64,000 bases of DNA from Brasilonema angustatum HA4187-MV1 (GCA_019359695.1 JAHHGV010000032.1:47420-111419); one strand, 5' to 3'. Counted from the first letter of the stretch, positions 45,535 to 56,967 are shown. Numbers and translations: made by a program. The notes: generated by a model not told the origin, from the letters alone.

Positions 45535-46902
45535 TCAAGCACGAATTGGCATTTTGATGACAAACTTAGCACCTTGTCCTGGTGCTGAAACACACGTCAA
45601 TTGTCCGCCACACTTGTTGATAATTTGGTAGCTAATCGACAAACCCAAACCTGTACCGTAACCGACAGGTTTTGTAGTAAAGAATGGGTCAAAAATCATT
45701 TCGCGTGTCTTCTGTGTCATACCTCCTCCGTTGTCAGCAATTTGGATCACAACATAATCAGAGTCTAAAGCTTCCGTTGTGATCCAAATGCATGGATTCC
45801 AGTCAAAGGTAGGCTGGTCGTTTATCGTTGACTTGAGATTGCTGCGAAGGGAATCAATTGCATTAGTCAGAATATTCATCAACACCTGGTTCAACTGCCC
45901 AGGATAGCATTCTATTTCAGGCAGGTGAGCGTACTGTTTTATAACTGTAATCTTCGGATAATCTAATCTACCGTTTAGGCGGTGTCCAAGGAGCAACAAT
46001 GTATTTTCAAGATCCTCGTGAATATTCACCGCTGTTTTTTCGGCTTGCTCGACCCGTGAGAAGTTCCGCAATTGTAAGACAATTTGGTGAATGCGCTCAG
46101 CTCCAATTGTCATTGAAGACATAAGTTTGGATACGTCTTCCTCAATGAAGTTGAAGTCAATCGCCGTTGTTGCAGCTTCAATTTCCACCACTGGATGGGG
46201 ATAGTATTTCTGGTAAAGTTTAATTAAGCTCAGCAAATCTTGTGTGTATTGATTGGCGTGAGGCAAATTAGCATAGATAAAATTGAGTGTATTGTTAATT
46301 TCATGCGCAATTCCCGCAACTAGGTGACCCAAACTGACCATTTTTTCGTTGTGCATCAGTTGGGTTTGTGTGTGAGTGAGTTCTTTTAAACTTTGCTCTA
46401 AGTGCTGAGTTTTTTGAGTCATCCGACGAGTCAAAAGCCCTTCCTCCAATCGCACCATCACTTGACGGGTGAGAATTTGTAGTGCTTCAATTTGTTTTTG
46501 TTCGAGTTGACGCGGTACAAAGTCGAGTACACAGAGTGTTCCTATGGAATAATCTTCTTTTGTGATCAGGGGTACTGCTGCATAAAACCGAACGTGAGGT
46601 GGTGAGACAACGACTGGATTCTTGGCAAATTGTGGATCTGCTAAAGTATCTGGAATGATTAACGTATCACCTTTTTGCACAGTCAACGGGCAGAAACCAG
46701 CCTCAAGTGGGGCATTCGTAATTTCCATACCAACCTTCGATTTGAACCATTGTCGGTATGCGTCTACAAAAGTAATCAACGCCACTGGGGTTTGACAAAT
46801 CTGTGCTGCTAATTTAGTCAAATCATCAAAGTCTTCTTCGGCAGGCGTGTCGAGTATTTCATACTGATAAAGTATTTTTAGTCGTTCTCTCTCGTGTTCC
46901 AC
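45535..46902 (-). CDS. GAF-domain sensor histidine kinase
   Basis: 455 residues without membrane segments. A GAF domain (about 20-165; ALITFVDAYRQWFKSKVG and FCPLTVQKGDTLII are typical) is followed by a coiled linker. The H-box is GIAHEINNTLNFIYANL (about residue 205), and the ATPase boxes are QVLMNILTNAIDS (N), IADNGGGM (G1) and GTGLGLSIS (G2). It is a cytosolic two-component sensor; the ligand and response regulator are not in view. Confidence 0.9.
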   Translation of the reverse strand: MEHERERLKILYQYEILDTPAEEDFDDLTKLAAQICQTPVALITFVDAYRQWFKSKVGMEITNAPLEAGFCPLTVQKGDTLIIPDTLADPQFAKNPVVVSPPHVRFYAAVPLITKEDYSIGTLCVLDFVPRQLEQKQIEALQILTRQVMVRLEEGLLTRRMTQKTQHLEQSLKELTHTQTQLMHNEKMVSLGHLVAGIAHEINNTLNFIYANLPHANQYTQDLLSLIKLYQKYYPHPVVEIEAATTAIDFNFIEEDVSKLMSSMTIGAERIHQIVLQLRNFSRVEQAEKTAVNIHEDLENTLLLLGHRLNGRLDYPKITVIKQYAHLPEIECYPGQLNQVLMNILTNAIDSLRSNLKSTINDQPTFDWNPCIWITTEALDSDYVVIQIADNGGGMTQKTREMIFDPFFTTKPVGYGTGLGLSISYQIINKCGGQLTCVSAPGQGAKFVIKMPIRA

Positions 46903-46998
46903 AACAGCTAGTATCTTATCAGGTTATTTCTGCATCGATTTTGGCGACATGACACTTTTGTACTGACCATTTTATGAATTAACAAAGCTTAATTTTAA

Positions 46999-47910
46999 TT
47001 ATAGTGGTGTTAACCAATAAGTAACATTTTCTACAACTTTATTTTGAAACCCAAACTCAGTCAATTTCTCAGGTGGTAAACCTATATAAGTCCAATGGGG
47101 TATATCATTCTCTACAGTCTGATACCAGCCATATTGATTGAGAGCCTGTTTCTGTGCAAGACTTGTGACTCTCAAATCAATAGCTAAGCCCCAAAGATGT
47201 TGTGATGCTCCAGGTGGTGCAACTAGACCAAGGATTTTTGTTTCTTTTCCTTGACGCACTTGTTCTAAAGTCTTATTATTTGCATATTTTTGCCAAAATC
47301 TCAAATTAGTGGCAAAACTGCGACTACAATCACTAGCACCATAACCTGATTTTAAAGGGATTTGTACTTGTGAACGTGCTTGATTGAAAGCTTCTGCTGC
47401 TGACTTTTGTAAATAACACTGGTTCGTATTATTCACTTGAGTTAGTGTTAAAGTCGATTGAAATTGTTTTGTTTCCTGGTCGTTAGTAAAGAGAACTTTT
47501 GGTGGCAGTTTAATTTGCGGATCTTGGTTGACAAATACTGAGCCATAAGCGCGTAATAGTACATATTCAAATGTATGGGGAGTCGGAATTGTTAGTAACT
47601 TATTTGTAACGGCTGATAAAAATCGCTCTTTTTCAGTTAAGTTTTGGTTGGGAGTAAATGGCGCTATAGGAGTTGGAGAGATGAGTGTTTGAGGAAGATT
47701 TGTACAAGATTGAGTTAACACTCTGTTATTCTCTAAAGATGGAGTTGTGATACAATTTTTCGGATTTGGAACCTCTGCCATTAACTTGTCGCGGCTTATT
47801 CCATGACTGGCGACTAATGCACAAGAAAGAAAAGCAATCAGAATGTAAAAAAATGCCTTCTTTAAAAAACTTCTCATTTTCATATTCGCGCTCGGTAGGT
47901 ATACCCTCAT
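46999..47910 (-). CDS. M15-type D-alanyl-D-alanine carboxypeptidase-like protein
   Basis: 303 residues, with a signal anchor or signal peptide FFYILIAFLSCALVASHGIS near the start. The C-terminal half has the zinc ligands of VanY-type M15 enzymes: GASQHLWGLAIDLR (His, Asp) and DIPHWTYIGL (His), plus DCSRSFATNLRFWQKY. It should trim peptidoglycan stem peptides in the periplasm. The start may be the ATG at 47883 (MKMRSF), nine codons in. Confidence 0.8.
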   Translation of the reverse strand: MRVYLPSANMKMRSFLKKAFFYILIAFLSCALVASHGISRDKLMAEVPNPKNCITTPSLENNRVLTQSCTNLPQTLISPTPIAPFTPNQNLTEKERFLSAVTNKLLTIPTPHTFEYVLLRAYGSVFVNQDPQIKLPPKVLFTNDQETKQFQSTLTLTQVNNTNQCYLQKSAAEAFNQARSQVQIPLKSGYGASDCSRSFATNLRFWQKYANNKTLEQVRQGKETKILGLVAPPGASQHLWGLAIDLRVTSLAQKQALNQYGWYQTVENDIPHWTYIGLPPEKLTEFGFQNKVVENVTYWLTPL

Positions 47911-48062
47911 TAAGGTTGCTATATTAGCTGTATATCACTCTACTAACAACAAAAAAACGTAGATAGAACAAAGTGATTTATCTGACATTTTCATATTCAG
48001 TTTTCAGCGATGCAAGCACTGTATCAGCTAATATTGAAATTGACTATATGCTTGTTTAAAGT

Positions 48063-49982
48063 ATGACCATGCACACTATTGAATTCCAAGACGCTTATGA
48101 TGTCATCGTCGTCGGTGCAGGTCACTCTGGTTGTGAAGCCGCCCTTGCTACCGCACGCCTCGGCTGTCGAACTTTGCTGCTGACACTTAACTTGGATAAA
48201 ATTGCTTGGCAACCCTGTAACCCAGCAGTGGGTGGTCCAGCCAAATCCCAGTTGACTCACGAGGTGGATGCACTCGGTGGGGAAATTGGCAAGGTTGCAG
48301 ATAGGACTTATTTGCAAAAGCGGATTCTCAATTCTTCGCGAGGACCAGCTGTTTGGGCGTTGCGTGCTCAAACAGATAAAAGAGAATATGCAGCGGTAAT
48401 GAAAGCTATTGTCGAGAACCAAGACAACTTAATTATCCGCGAAGGAATGGTCACAGATTTGGTGTTGGGCGCAAACGATGAAGTCGTTGGTGTTCAAACA
48501 TATTTTGGTGTGGCGTTTGAGTGCAAAGCAGTTATCTTGACGACGGGGACGTTCTTGGGAGGACGGATTTGGGTTGGTAACAAGTCGATGGAGGCGGGAC
48601 GCGCTGGAGAATTTGCTGCTGTTGGTTTGACGGAAACTCTCAATCGCTTGGGGTTTGAAACAGGAAGACTGAAAACAGGAACCCCGGCACGGGTAGACAA
48701 GCGGTCTGTTGACTATAGTAAGATGACACCACAGCCAGGGGATGAAGATATCCGTTGGTTTAGCTTTGACCCAGAAGTTTGGGTAGAACGGGAACAACTT
48801 CCTTGTCATATCACCCGCACGACGCCGGAAACTCATCGCCTGATTCAGGAAAATCTGCAACTTTCACCAGTTTACGGCGGATGGGTGGATGCCAAAGGAC
48901 CACGTTATTGTCCCAGTATAGAAGATAAGATAGTCCGCTTTGCTGATAAAGAAAGCCACCAAATTTTTATTGAACCTGAAGGAAGAGATATTCCTGAACT
49001 TTATATTCAAGGGTTTTCTACAGGATTGCCGGAAAATTTGCAACTCCACATGTTACGGAGTCTGACTGGGTTGGAAAAGTGCGTTATGCTCCGCCCAGCT
49101 TATGCAGTGGAGTATGATTATTTACCTGCGACTCAGTGTTATCCCACGCTGATGACGAAAAAGGTAGAAGGGCTGTTCTGCGCAGGACAGATTAACGGCA
49201 CAACAGGATACGAAGAAGCAGCAGCTCAAGGGCTTGTTGCTGGAATTAATGCTGCTCGCTTTGCTCGCGGTCAGGAAATGATTGTTTTTGCCCGTGAGCA
49301 AAGTTACATCGGTACATTGGTTGATGATTTGTGTACCAAAGACTTACGGGAACCTTACCGTATGCTCACCAGCAGGTCTGAATATAGATTGATACTGCGT
49401 TCCGATAATTCCGACCAGCGGTTGACACCATTGGGACGGGAAATCGGCTTAATTGATGACCGACGTTGGGAACTTTTTACTCGTAAGCAAGAAAAGATTG
49501 CAGCGGAAAAAGAACGGTTGTACGGGACACGGGTGAAGGAACATGATGAAATTGGGCAGGCGATCGCCCAAACCACCCAACAAGCAATCAAAGGCTCAAT
49601 TACCCTAGCTGACTTGTTACGGCGTCCGGGATTTCATTACGTAGATCTCAACACATACGGACTGGGAAACCCCAATCTTGAACGTGCGGAAAAAGAAGGT
49701 GCAGAAATTGACATCAAGTATTCTGGCTACCTGCAAAGACAACAAAATCAGATTGACCAAATTGCCCGTCAAGCACACCGCCAGTTACCTGCAGACTTAA
49801 ATTACGAAGCGATTGAAACTCTTTCTAAAGAAGCGCGGGAAAAACTGACCAAGGTGAAACCATTGACAATAGGGCAAGCAGCTCGTATTGGTGGGGTGAA
49901 TCCAGCGGATGTGAATGCTTTATTAATTTATCTAGAATTGCATAAAACCAAATCTCGGAAGGAATTTTCGGTGTTGGCTTGA
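48063..49982 (+). CDS. mnmG: tRNA uridine-5-carboxymethylaminomethyl modification enzyme
   Basis: 639 residues, the full family length. FAD-binding motif [15 protein letters not shown], then [19 protein letters not shown] and the C-terminal GidA signature [14 protein letters not shown]; the tail ends [16 protein letters not shown]. With MnmE it makes the cmnm5U modification at the wobble position. It is a monocistronic-looking gene. Confidence 0.96.
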   Translation: MTMHTIEFQDAYDVIVVGAGHSGCEAALATARLGCRTLLLTLNLDKIAWQPCNPAVGGPAKSQLTHEVDALGGEIGKVADRTYLQKRILNSSRGPAVWALRAQTDKREYAAVMKAIVENQDNLIIREGMVTDLVLGANDEVVGVQTYFGVAFECKAVILTTGTFLGGRIWVGNKSMEAGRAGEFAAVGLTETLNRLGFETGRLKTGTPARVDKRSVDYSKMTPQPGDEDIRWFSFDPEVWVEREQLPCHITRTTPETHRLIQENLQLSPVYGGWVDAKGPRYCPSIEDKIVRFADKESHQIFIEPEGRDIPELYIQGFSTGLPENLQLHMLRSLTGLEKCVMLRPAYAVEYDYLPATQCYPTLMTKKVEGLFCAGQINGTTGYEEAAAQGLVAGINAARFARGQEMIVFAREQSYIGTLVDDLCTKDLREPYRMLTSRSEYRLILRSDNSDQRLTPLGREIGLIDDRRWELFTRKQEKIAAEKERLYGTRVKEHDEIGQAIAQTTQQAIKGSITLADLLRRPGFHYVDLNTYGLGNPNLERAEKEGAEIDIKYSGYLQRQQNQIDQIARQAHRQLPADLNYEAIETLSKEAREKLTKVKPLTIGQAARIGGVNPADVNALLIYLELHKTKSRKEFSVLA

Positions 49983-50129
49983 AAACAATTCCAAAAGAGC
50001 GAGTATAGTTATAGGTGAAATCTCAAGAGACTAGTATGATAGATGACATGACATTAACACCGTGACATCATTCAAAGTCTACATATTAAATTAGAATCTC
50101 AAATCTACCTGAAATCTACTCGTAATATT

Positions 50130-50272
50130 TCACAGGGAACAGGGAACAGGGAACAGTAAACAGTGAACAAGGGGTGGACGAGTCCGTTTCCTACCTGATA
50201 ACTGGTAACTGATAACTGGTAACTGGTAACTGGTAACTGGTAACTGATAACTGATAACTGGTAACTGTTTTA
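50130..50272. repeat. CAGGGAA and CTGGTAA/CTGATAA heptamer STRRs
   Basis: Four CAGGGAA/CAGTAAA units at 50134-50166, then ten or so CTGGTAA or CTGATAA heptamers at 50198-50270. This fills much of the region between mnmG and the next gene; the rest (to 50367) holds no recognisable gene. Confidence 0.85.
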
Positions 50273-50367
50273 ACACGAGAGATTCGAGGGGTTTCATCTC
50301 AGGTTTTTATTCGCGGACACAGGGGGAACAATAATTATCTTGCTAGGAGTTAGTAGTCAAGAACGCC

Positions 50368-50880
50368 ATGTCACAAAACGCCAATACCTATCTCATTCTT
50401 CCAGAACAATCCGAAGAATTCATCGCTAACGAACCCTGGTCCATAGAAACCTATGCTGATGGCTTGATGGATGAACTCTTCGCTGATCTTAATCTCATTT
50501 TGGATCGTTCTGAGCGCTTGCCTTCCCAAACACCATTGCCTCAAAAAGAGATTCCTCAAATACCAACAGTTACAACGCCGCCAAGTGCAATCCCAGAAAC
50601 ACTCATTAGCCTTATACACGAAGGGGCGCAACCTAGAAACAATCCATTGAATCCAGTTGGAGTCGGGACTTCAGGGGTTCCCAAATTAATAAAAAAACGA
50701 GTCAAAAAATCAAAACGCAGAAGAGGCATAGCGCTTTTGATGGGAGTCACCGCAGGGTTAGCCGCTGCTAGCATTGTTTGGGTAGCAAACTCTGGACTCT
50801 TCAATCGTTTCGTTTTCAAATCATTCCAGCAAAGCCTACTGCAGCCGCACATACAGAAGTGCGTACAGTTGGCGGATTGA
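50368..50880 (+). CDS. Hypothetical single-pass membrane protein, possibly C-terminally truncated
   Basis: 170 residues. An acidic N-terminal part (EQSEEFIANEPWSIETYAD), a Pro-rich linker, a basic stretch KKRVKKSKRRR and one membrane helix (GIALLMGVTAGLAAASIVWV, about 120-140). The last 20 residues look unnatural, and the DNA after about 50870 becomes repeat-like (GGCGTCAGTCGCC, GCGTCCCGCTTCGC), so the original C-terminus may be lost. Function unknown. Confidence 0.6.
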   Translation: MSQNANTYLILPEQSEEFIANEPWSIETYADGLMDELFADLNLILDRSERLPSQTPLPQKEIPQIPTVTTPPSAIPETLISLIHEGAQPRNNPLNPVGVGTSGVPKLIKKRVKKSKRRRGIALLMGVTAGLAAASIVWVANSGLFNRFVFKSFQQSLLQPHIQKCVQLAD

Positions 50881-50974
50881 TTAACAAAGTACGAAGGCGT
50901 CAGTCGCCAGAATGGACTGCGTCCCGCTTCGCTAACAGTTTGGGGATTATCAGATCTTAATGTTCCACGCTGAT

Positions 50975-51020
50975 TTGACCCACCCCAGTTTTGCCTGTTG
51001 CCAAAACCGGGGTGGGTCAA
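50975..51020. repeat. Strong palindrome before the CRISPR leader
   Basis: TTGACCCACCCC-A-GTTTTG and CAAAAC-C-GGGGTGGGTCAA pair over 18 positions around an 8-base loop. No T-run follows on either strand, so it looks like a REP-type element more than a terminator. Confidence 0.65.
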
Positions 51021-51145
51021 GTGATGTGGGTAAGTATAAGGATATGATCTAAAGTATTGACAAAGTTTTCAGAATCTCCCTAACCTCTGGTGAACTCTTG
51101 TGTTATCTAAGTTTGAGGAGATTGGGGGGGATTTTGAGTCGTTCA

Positions 51146-51281
51146 TCGACGCACCTCGGGAAAACCCCGAAAGCCTATATTTTTCGTTGAGGTGCGTCGA
51201 TTGCTTACAGGGAGCGGGTTTGAGGTGTGTGGTTTGACCAATTTTTCTCGAAGATGTATAATCATTTCAGAGGTGCGTCGA
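51146..51281 (+). promoter_or_regulatory. CRISPR leader with three GAGGTGCGTCGA boxes
   Basis: TCGACGCACCTC (51146-51157) faces GAGGTGCGTCGA (51189-51200), a perfect 12-bp inverted repeat. A third direct copy is at 51270-51281, 45 bases before the first repeat. The position at the intact end of the array and the repeat polarity identify it as the leader. The boxes may bind integration or regulatory proteins. Confidence 0.6.
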
Positions 51282-51326
51282 TTTGGCGGCTGGAATCCTT
51301 ACTGGATAAGGGCTGCTAGACGAACT

Positions 51327-54300
51327 CCCTACCGATTGGGTTAAATCGGATTAGTTGGAAACGTTCTTGTAGATCCATTCCAATACCAGCTTCGATTCTC
51401 CCTACCGATTGGGTTAAATCGGATTAGTTGGAAACTAAAATTGAAGTGCTAGGAGAGGTAATAGACAACCATTCCCTACCGATTGGGTTAAATCGGATTA
51501 GTTGGAAACGCAATTACAGCTTTAACAGAGGCTATAATTGCAGCCCTACCGATTGGGTTAAATCGGATTAGTTGGAAACGCTTTGCTTGATCTTCCTTAT
51601 TGTTAGTCATTTGCTTCCCTACCGATTGGGTTAAATCGGATTAGTTGGAAACGCCAAGCATCTGACCAACATTTTGCTGGATTTGTTCCCTACCGATTGG
51701 GTTAAATCGGATTAGTTGGAAACGATAAGCTTCTGACAATAGACTAAATGGTATGTAAATCCCTACCGATTGGGTTAAATCGGATTAGTTGGAAACAACT
51801 TCACCCTCAGAGGTTTTATACCCCCCCCAGTGTAAACCCTACCGATTGGGTTAAATCGGATTAGTTGGAAACCTTGATTACTGCACCGACACCTTTTCCG
51901 CACTGAAACCCTACCGATTGGGTTAAATCGGATTAGTTGGAAACCTTGATTACTGCACCGACACCTTTTCCGCACTGAACCCTACCGATTGGGTTAAATC
52001 GGATTAGTTGGAAACTTTATTTAATTCTTCTTGATTTGTGAAAAACCATTTTCCCTACCGATTGGGTTAAATCGGATTAGTTGGAAACGAAACTGGAATA
52101 TTAGTTCTGCCGTTTTTTTGCCTAATTTGCCCTACCGATTGGGTTAAATCGGATTAGTTGGAAACTTAAGCTGCTAACTCCTAATCCCGAGCCAACAAGT
52201 ACCCTACCGATTGGGTTAAATCGGATTAGTTGGAAACTGATGAGTTAAAATACCAATGTCCCTATGCCAGGAGGCAACCCTACCGATTGGGTTAAATCGG
52301 ATTAGTTGGAAACCTGTTGATTGACGGCTCCCTGATCAGCTACACCACAAACCCCTACCGATTGGGTTAAATCGGATTAGTTGGAAACGCGCAGTATTAA
52401 GCCAGTGTTTAGCTGATATTTTCTTCCCTACCGATTGGGTTAAATCGGATTAGTTGGAAACCTATTATTAATCTTGGTCACGAATTTGTGTACACCCTAC
52501 CGATTGGGTTAAATCGGATTAGTTGGAAACCAGAAGAACCCCCCTGTGCTCCATATCCTGCAAGCAGACCCTACCGATTGGGTTAAATCGGATTAGTTGG
52601 AAACTTTGTGATATTTCTGGTGAGACCGGCGAAGTACGGGCGTCCACCCTACCGATTGGGTTAAATCGGATTAGTTGGAAACAATTCCTTGTCCTTCAGC
52701 ACTTGGAGTGAAGAAGTCCCTACCGATTGGGTTAAATCGGATTAGTTGGAAACGTTTACGCGGGAGCGAACTGTAGGGCTACCAATGCGCCCTACCGATT
52801 GGGTTAAATCGGATTAGTTGGAAACTGTACTAGGTGTAGACGATCTACCACTCGTTGATCCCCTACCGATTGGGTTAAATCGGATTAGTTGGAAACGAGG
52901 TATTAACTAAGATAGCACTTGTCATCTGAACCCTACCGATTGGGTTAAATCGGATTAGTTGGAAACTTTATTGCTACCTCGTTGACCTTTGGTTTACATT
53001 AGCACCCTACCGATTGGGTTAAATCGGATTAGTTGGAAACGCTATAAAGAGTTGCTCGCGACAATCACAGCCCACGTCCCTACCGATTGGGTTAAATCGG
53101 ATTAGTTGGAAACTCTTTTAAGCTATAGTTTTCTATAACTAAAGCTAGAATAACCCCTACCGATTGGGTTAAATCGGATTAGTTGGAAACATTGGGGGAT
53201 ATACTTTTGGATAGTAGGTCCCAAATCCCTACCGATTGGGTTAAATCGGATTAGTTGGAAACTTTGTTGTGCCAAGTCAACTCTTCTCTGAAAGAGCGTA
53301 CCCCTACCGATTGGGTTAAATCGGATTAGTTGGAAACTAGGATCTTTAGAGCAGACTCGTTTCCAAAGATGCCCTACCGATTGGGTTAAATCGGATTAGT
53401 TGGAAACCTTAGAGCTCTCCACGTTCAAAACCTCTGGTCTAATAAGTATCCCTACCGATTGGGTTAAATCGGATTAGTTGGAAACTCTTAGTGTGCGCTG
53501 GTTTAACTTGGTTTTTTCCCTACCGATTGGGTTAAATCGGATTAGTTGGAAACTTAAGGTATGCAAGCATCGCATCCAGGACTAAGATTTACCCTACCGA
53601 TTGGGTTAAATCGGATTAGTTGGAAACCAGACTTCCGCTGCCTCAGGAATTTGCAAGGAACCAATCCCCCTACCGATTGGGTTAAATCGGATTAGTTGGA
53701 AACGAAAGTTAGTCTCCGATCTTGTTCAGACTACTCGAAACCCTACCGATTGGGTTAAATCGGATTAGTTGGAAACTCTCTAGGGGTACTCATAACCTCT
53801 CCTTTTTCACCCTACCGATTGGGTTAAATCGGATTAGTTGGAAACGAAACCTATAAAATCCCCGCCACGGCGATTAATCTCCGCCACCCCTACCGATTGG
53901 GTTAAATCGGATTAGTTGGAAACTCAGTCTATCGCACCTTTAAGCTTCCCGCTTAAAGACTGATCCCTACCGATTGGGTTAAATCGGATTAGTTGGAAAC
54001 GGGCAGGGAGGCTGCTTGTTTAAGTAGTCGTAGTTGCCTACGCCCTACCGATTGGGTTAAATCGGATTAGTTGGAAACGTTGGTAGCTACGAGAAAGCTT
54101 CAGAGGCTGCTGCCCTACCGATTGGGTTAAATCGGATTAGTTGGAAACCAGGATGGGCTTGTCGTTCTGCAGAGGGAGTTTTTCTCCTTCACCCTACCGA
54201 TTGGGTTAAATCGGATTAGTTGGAAACTGATTGGCAAGAAGAAATATGGGTTATTTACCCCCCTACCGATTGGGTTAAATCGGATTAGTTGGAAACGTTT

Positions 54301-55389
54301 ATTATTATGCAGGGAATTTAGCCCTTGCTCATCTGCTCGACCCTACCGATTGGGTTAAATCGGATTAGTTGGAAACACAGGGTTTTATGTTCTAAAAAAA
54401 CCCATCAAAAAAGCCCTACCGATTGGGTTAAATCGGATTAGTTGGAAACCTTATGATAAATTTGTTGTTGGAGGATATTATCCCTACCGATTGGGTTAAA
54501 TCGGATTAGTTGGAAACATTAAAGTTATCAAGTGAGTCCCGTCCCCGAATGGGGAAAAACCCTACCGATTGGGTTAAATCGGATTAGTTGGAAACTATTT
54601 ATTCTTGGCAATTTGGGATTTCCGGAATTGCCCTACCGATTGGGTTAAATCGGATTAGTTGGAAACAAAAAGTAAAGCAAGAGGAACTACTAAAGCAATG
54701 AAAAACCCTACCGATTGGGTTAAATCGGATTAGTTGGAAACTGTAGCTGAAGCCCGCTTGCGAAATTTCGTTGACCCTACCGATTGGGTTAAATCGGATT
54801 AGTTGGAAACCAAAGAATAAGGGGAAGAGAAAGCAACCCCCGAAAGCCCTACCGATTGGGTTAAATCGGATTAGTTGGAAACTTTTAGAGTATCTACAAA
54901 CAGACCACTGGCGCGCTTGATACCCTACCGATTGGGTTAAATCGGATTAGTTGGAAACTTGTTGAGCTTCTTTAACAAACAAGTATGTAGACATAAACCC
55001 TACCGATTGGGTTAAATCGGATTAGTTGGAAACGCTCCAAAACCTCCTTTGTTCATCATCATTTCTGACGACCCTACCGATTGGGTTAAATCGGATTAGT
55101 TGGAAACGCTTAAGCATTTTGACAATTCACTAGGTGAGCAAGCCCCCCTACCGATTGGGTTAAATCGGATTAGTTGGAAACATTCACTAGGTGAGCAAGC
55201 AGTTCGCTGCCTAACACATTACCCTACCGATTGGGTTAAATCGGATTAGTTGGAAACTCTCCAAGGTGTGATCCTTGAGAAAATTTGTAACCCTACCGAT
55301 TGGGTTAAATCGGATTAGTTGGAAACTTTCGGCATACGCTGCTTCTTCTAAAGTAAAACAACCCTATCGATTGGGTTAAATCGGATTAG
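51327..55389 (+). CRISPR. CRISPR array, 56 repeats of 36 bp
   Basis: The repeat begins CCCTACCGATTGGG and ends TTAGTTGGAAAC; its centre CCGATT-GGGTTA-AATCGG is a perfect 6-bp hairpin. I count 55 intact repeats and one terminal degenerate copy at 55362, which has ATCG for ACCG and lost its GTTGGAAAC end. Spacers are about 33-44 bp. Transcription is inferred to run on the plus strand: the 3' GGAAAC fits a crRNA 5' handle and the degenerate repeat marks the trailer. No cas genes are in the window, so the subtype is not assigned. Confidence 0.97.
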
Positions 55390-55399
55390 AAAGAAAAAA

Positions 55400-55444
55400 G
55401 CTTTTGCCTCCTTCCCTGGCTAATGTCTAGAAGGGGGCAAAAGC
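55400..55444 (-). terminator. Rho-independent terminator of comB
   Basis: GCTTTTGCC...CTTC pairs with GAAGGGGGCAAAAGC (55430-55444); on the minus strand the hairpin is followed by TTTTTTCTTTC. It lies 34 bases past the comB stop and directly against the CRISPR trailer. Confidence 0.85.
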
Positions 55445-55477
55445 AAAAGTAAAAAAAGAATTATTTAGTTATTTCTT

Positions 55478-56215
55478 TTACTTTTTACCAATTAAAACTC
55501 CTGGTTCTTGCTGTATTGGCAAGACATCTAAAATATCAGTCTGAGAACAATATTTCAGGTCTTGATCACAGTTCAGGCGCAACAGACGTTTGCCGTGACT
55601 GGCAAGATGAAGTAGTCCCAACAAGTTGTCTTGCCATTGAGAGTAAAGAGCGATCGCACTCACAACTTCATCGTTACCCGCCAGTTCATCTTGTGACAAT
55701 TTGCTCTGCTGTACAACACTATGAGCAATAGCACCTGCACAAGCCGTATCTTCTAGAGAAAAACTTCCTTCCCAACCTGAACCAACTATCCAAACTGTTT
55801 CTGGTTGCTTTTCCAACAGATGTTGCACCACCGCAGCACGGTTGACAAAAGCTGCTGCCAGTACTATTTTTGCATTTTGTATTTTTTGTAAAGCACGCGT
55901 GCCATTGGTGGTACTGATGAACAAGCGCCGTCCCTGCACAAGTTCTGGAGTACAATCGAGAGGAGAATTACCCAAATCAAAGCCAGGAACTTTTGACCCG
56001 CCACGTTCTCCTGCTCGCAGGCGTTTTTCACCGGGCCATTTCTCGCTAAGTGCTAAAAGTTGATCCAAATCACTGAACACTTGAACAGCTTCACCTCCAG
56101 CTGCCAAAACAGTCGCCATTGTTGTCGTAGCTCGCAGTACATCGACTGCGATCGCGCATTCTGGCACTTCATCTGTTGGAGTTAATTCCGGAGTGTGGTA
56201 AATGAATAGCTTCAC
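55478..56215 (-). CDS. comB: 2-phosphosulfolactate phosphatase family protein
   Basis: 245 residues of the ComB family: [20 protein letters not shown] near the start, [20 protein letters not shown] in the middle and TTNGTRAL plus [18 protein letters not shown] later. ComB is a Mg2+-dependent phosphatase of coenzyme M synthesis in archaea; cyanobacteria carry homologues whose substrate is uncertain. Confidence 0.9.
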   Translation of the reverse strand: MKLFIYHTPELTPTDEVPECAIAVDVLRATTTMATVLAAGGEAVQVFSDLDQLLALSEKWPGEKRLRAGERGGSKVPGFDLGNSPLDCTPELVQGRRLFISTTNGTRALQKIQNAKIVLAAAFVNRAAVVQHLLEKQPETVWIVGSGWEGSFSLEDTACAGAIAHSVVQQSKLSQDELAGNDEVVSAIALYSQWQDNLLGLLHLASHGKRLLRLNCDQDLKYCSQTDILDVLPIQQEPGVLIGKK

Positions 56216-56547
56216 GCCCTAAGTACACCTGATTGAATACTACTGCCGAAAATAATATTTCTACTGAACAACCGTCAACCACCGTAGTGATAGTTTATGC
56301 AAGAATTCAAGCAAAAAAGAAGATTACGACTACTATTATCAACACAATACCTTAATCTGTTGCCAAATCAACGGTAATCTGAAATAAAGAACAAATTTTG
56401 TAAAAACTGTGTTTGGCGTTCAATTTGTCCTCGACTATCAAACAGAGGCTATTCCTGCTGATATGGTGACGAGTATGTGGTTAGTGGTGCTTTTTGAGAA
56501 CAACTAATCCATTAACCATCCCCCAAAATCCCAAATCCTAAATCAAT
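56216..56547. other. Intergenic region between divergent comB and blaI-like genes
   Basis: 332 AT-rich bases with no ORF or RNA gene recognised. Both promoters and any BlaI operator should lie here; no clear dyad was found. Confidence 0.4.
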
Positions 56548-56967
56548 ATGGCACCTTTACCCAACTATCGCCCGAAACAACTGTCTGTTGGTCCGTTAGA
56601 AGCAGAGATTTTGAATATCATCTGGGAACTCGGTTCAGCTACAGTTAAAGATGTACACGACCGAATTCTAACTGACCCCAACCGAGAACTCGCTTATACA
56701 TCTGTGACTACCGTACTGCGTCGCCTCACCGATAAGGGGTGGCTAGCCTGTATAAAAAAAGCACGAGCATACTATTGGCAGCCATTGGTGACAAAGCAGC
56801 AAGCAGACGTTATTAGAGCGCACGAACAGTTACAGCGATTTTTGGCGGTGGGAAACCCCGATGTTATTGCTGCTTTTGCAGATAGTTTGGATGAAACTGC
56901 TTCTGAGCAAATACAGGCGATCGCCCAACGCATTCAAGCCGCACGCCAAGCCAGGGAGGAACAATAA
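56548..56967 (+). CDS. BlaI/MecI/CopY-type transcriptional repressor
   Basis: 139 residues. A winged helix (about 8-80: SVGPLEAEILNIIWELGSAT, TSVTTVLRRLTDKGWL) and a C-terminal dimerisation part match the Penicillinase_R family. It probably represses its own operon and is inactivated through the membrane metallopeptidase encoded next; the stop codon overlaps that gene's start by one base. Confidence 0.9.
   Translation: MAPLPNYRPKQLSVGPLEAEILNIIWELGSATVKDVHDRILTDPNRELAYTSVTTVLRRLTDKGWLACIKKARAYYWQPLVTKQQADVIRAHEQLQRFLAVGNPDVIAAFADSLDETASEQIQAIAQRIQAARQAREEQ

Noticed and set aside
48024..48860. Minus-strand frames opposite mnmG
   Set aside because: mnmG is a full-length conserved gene; the opposite frames have no family similarity.
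52523..52711. Reading frames inside the CRISPR array, also at 51775-51975 on the minus strand
   Set aside because: They consist of translated repeats and spacers.
51327..55389. Assigning a CRISPR subtype from the repeat alone
   Set aside because: The repeat resembles others in Nostocales, but without cas genes in view the subtype would be a guess.
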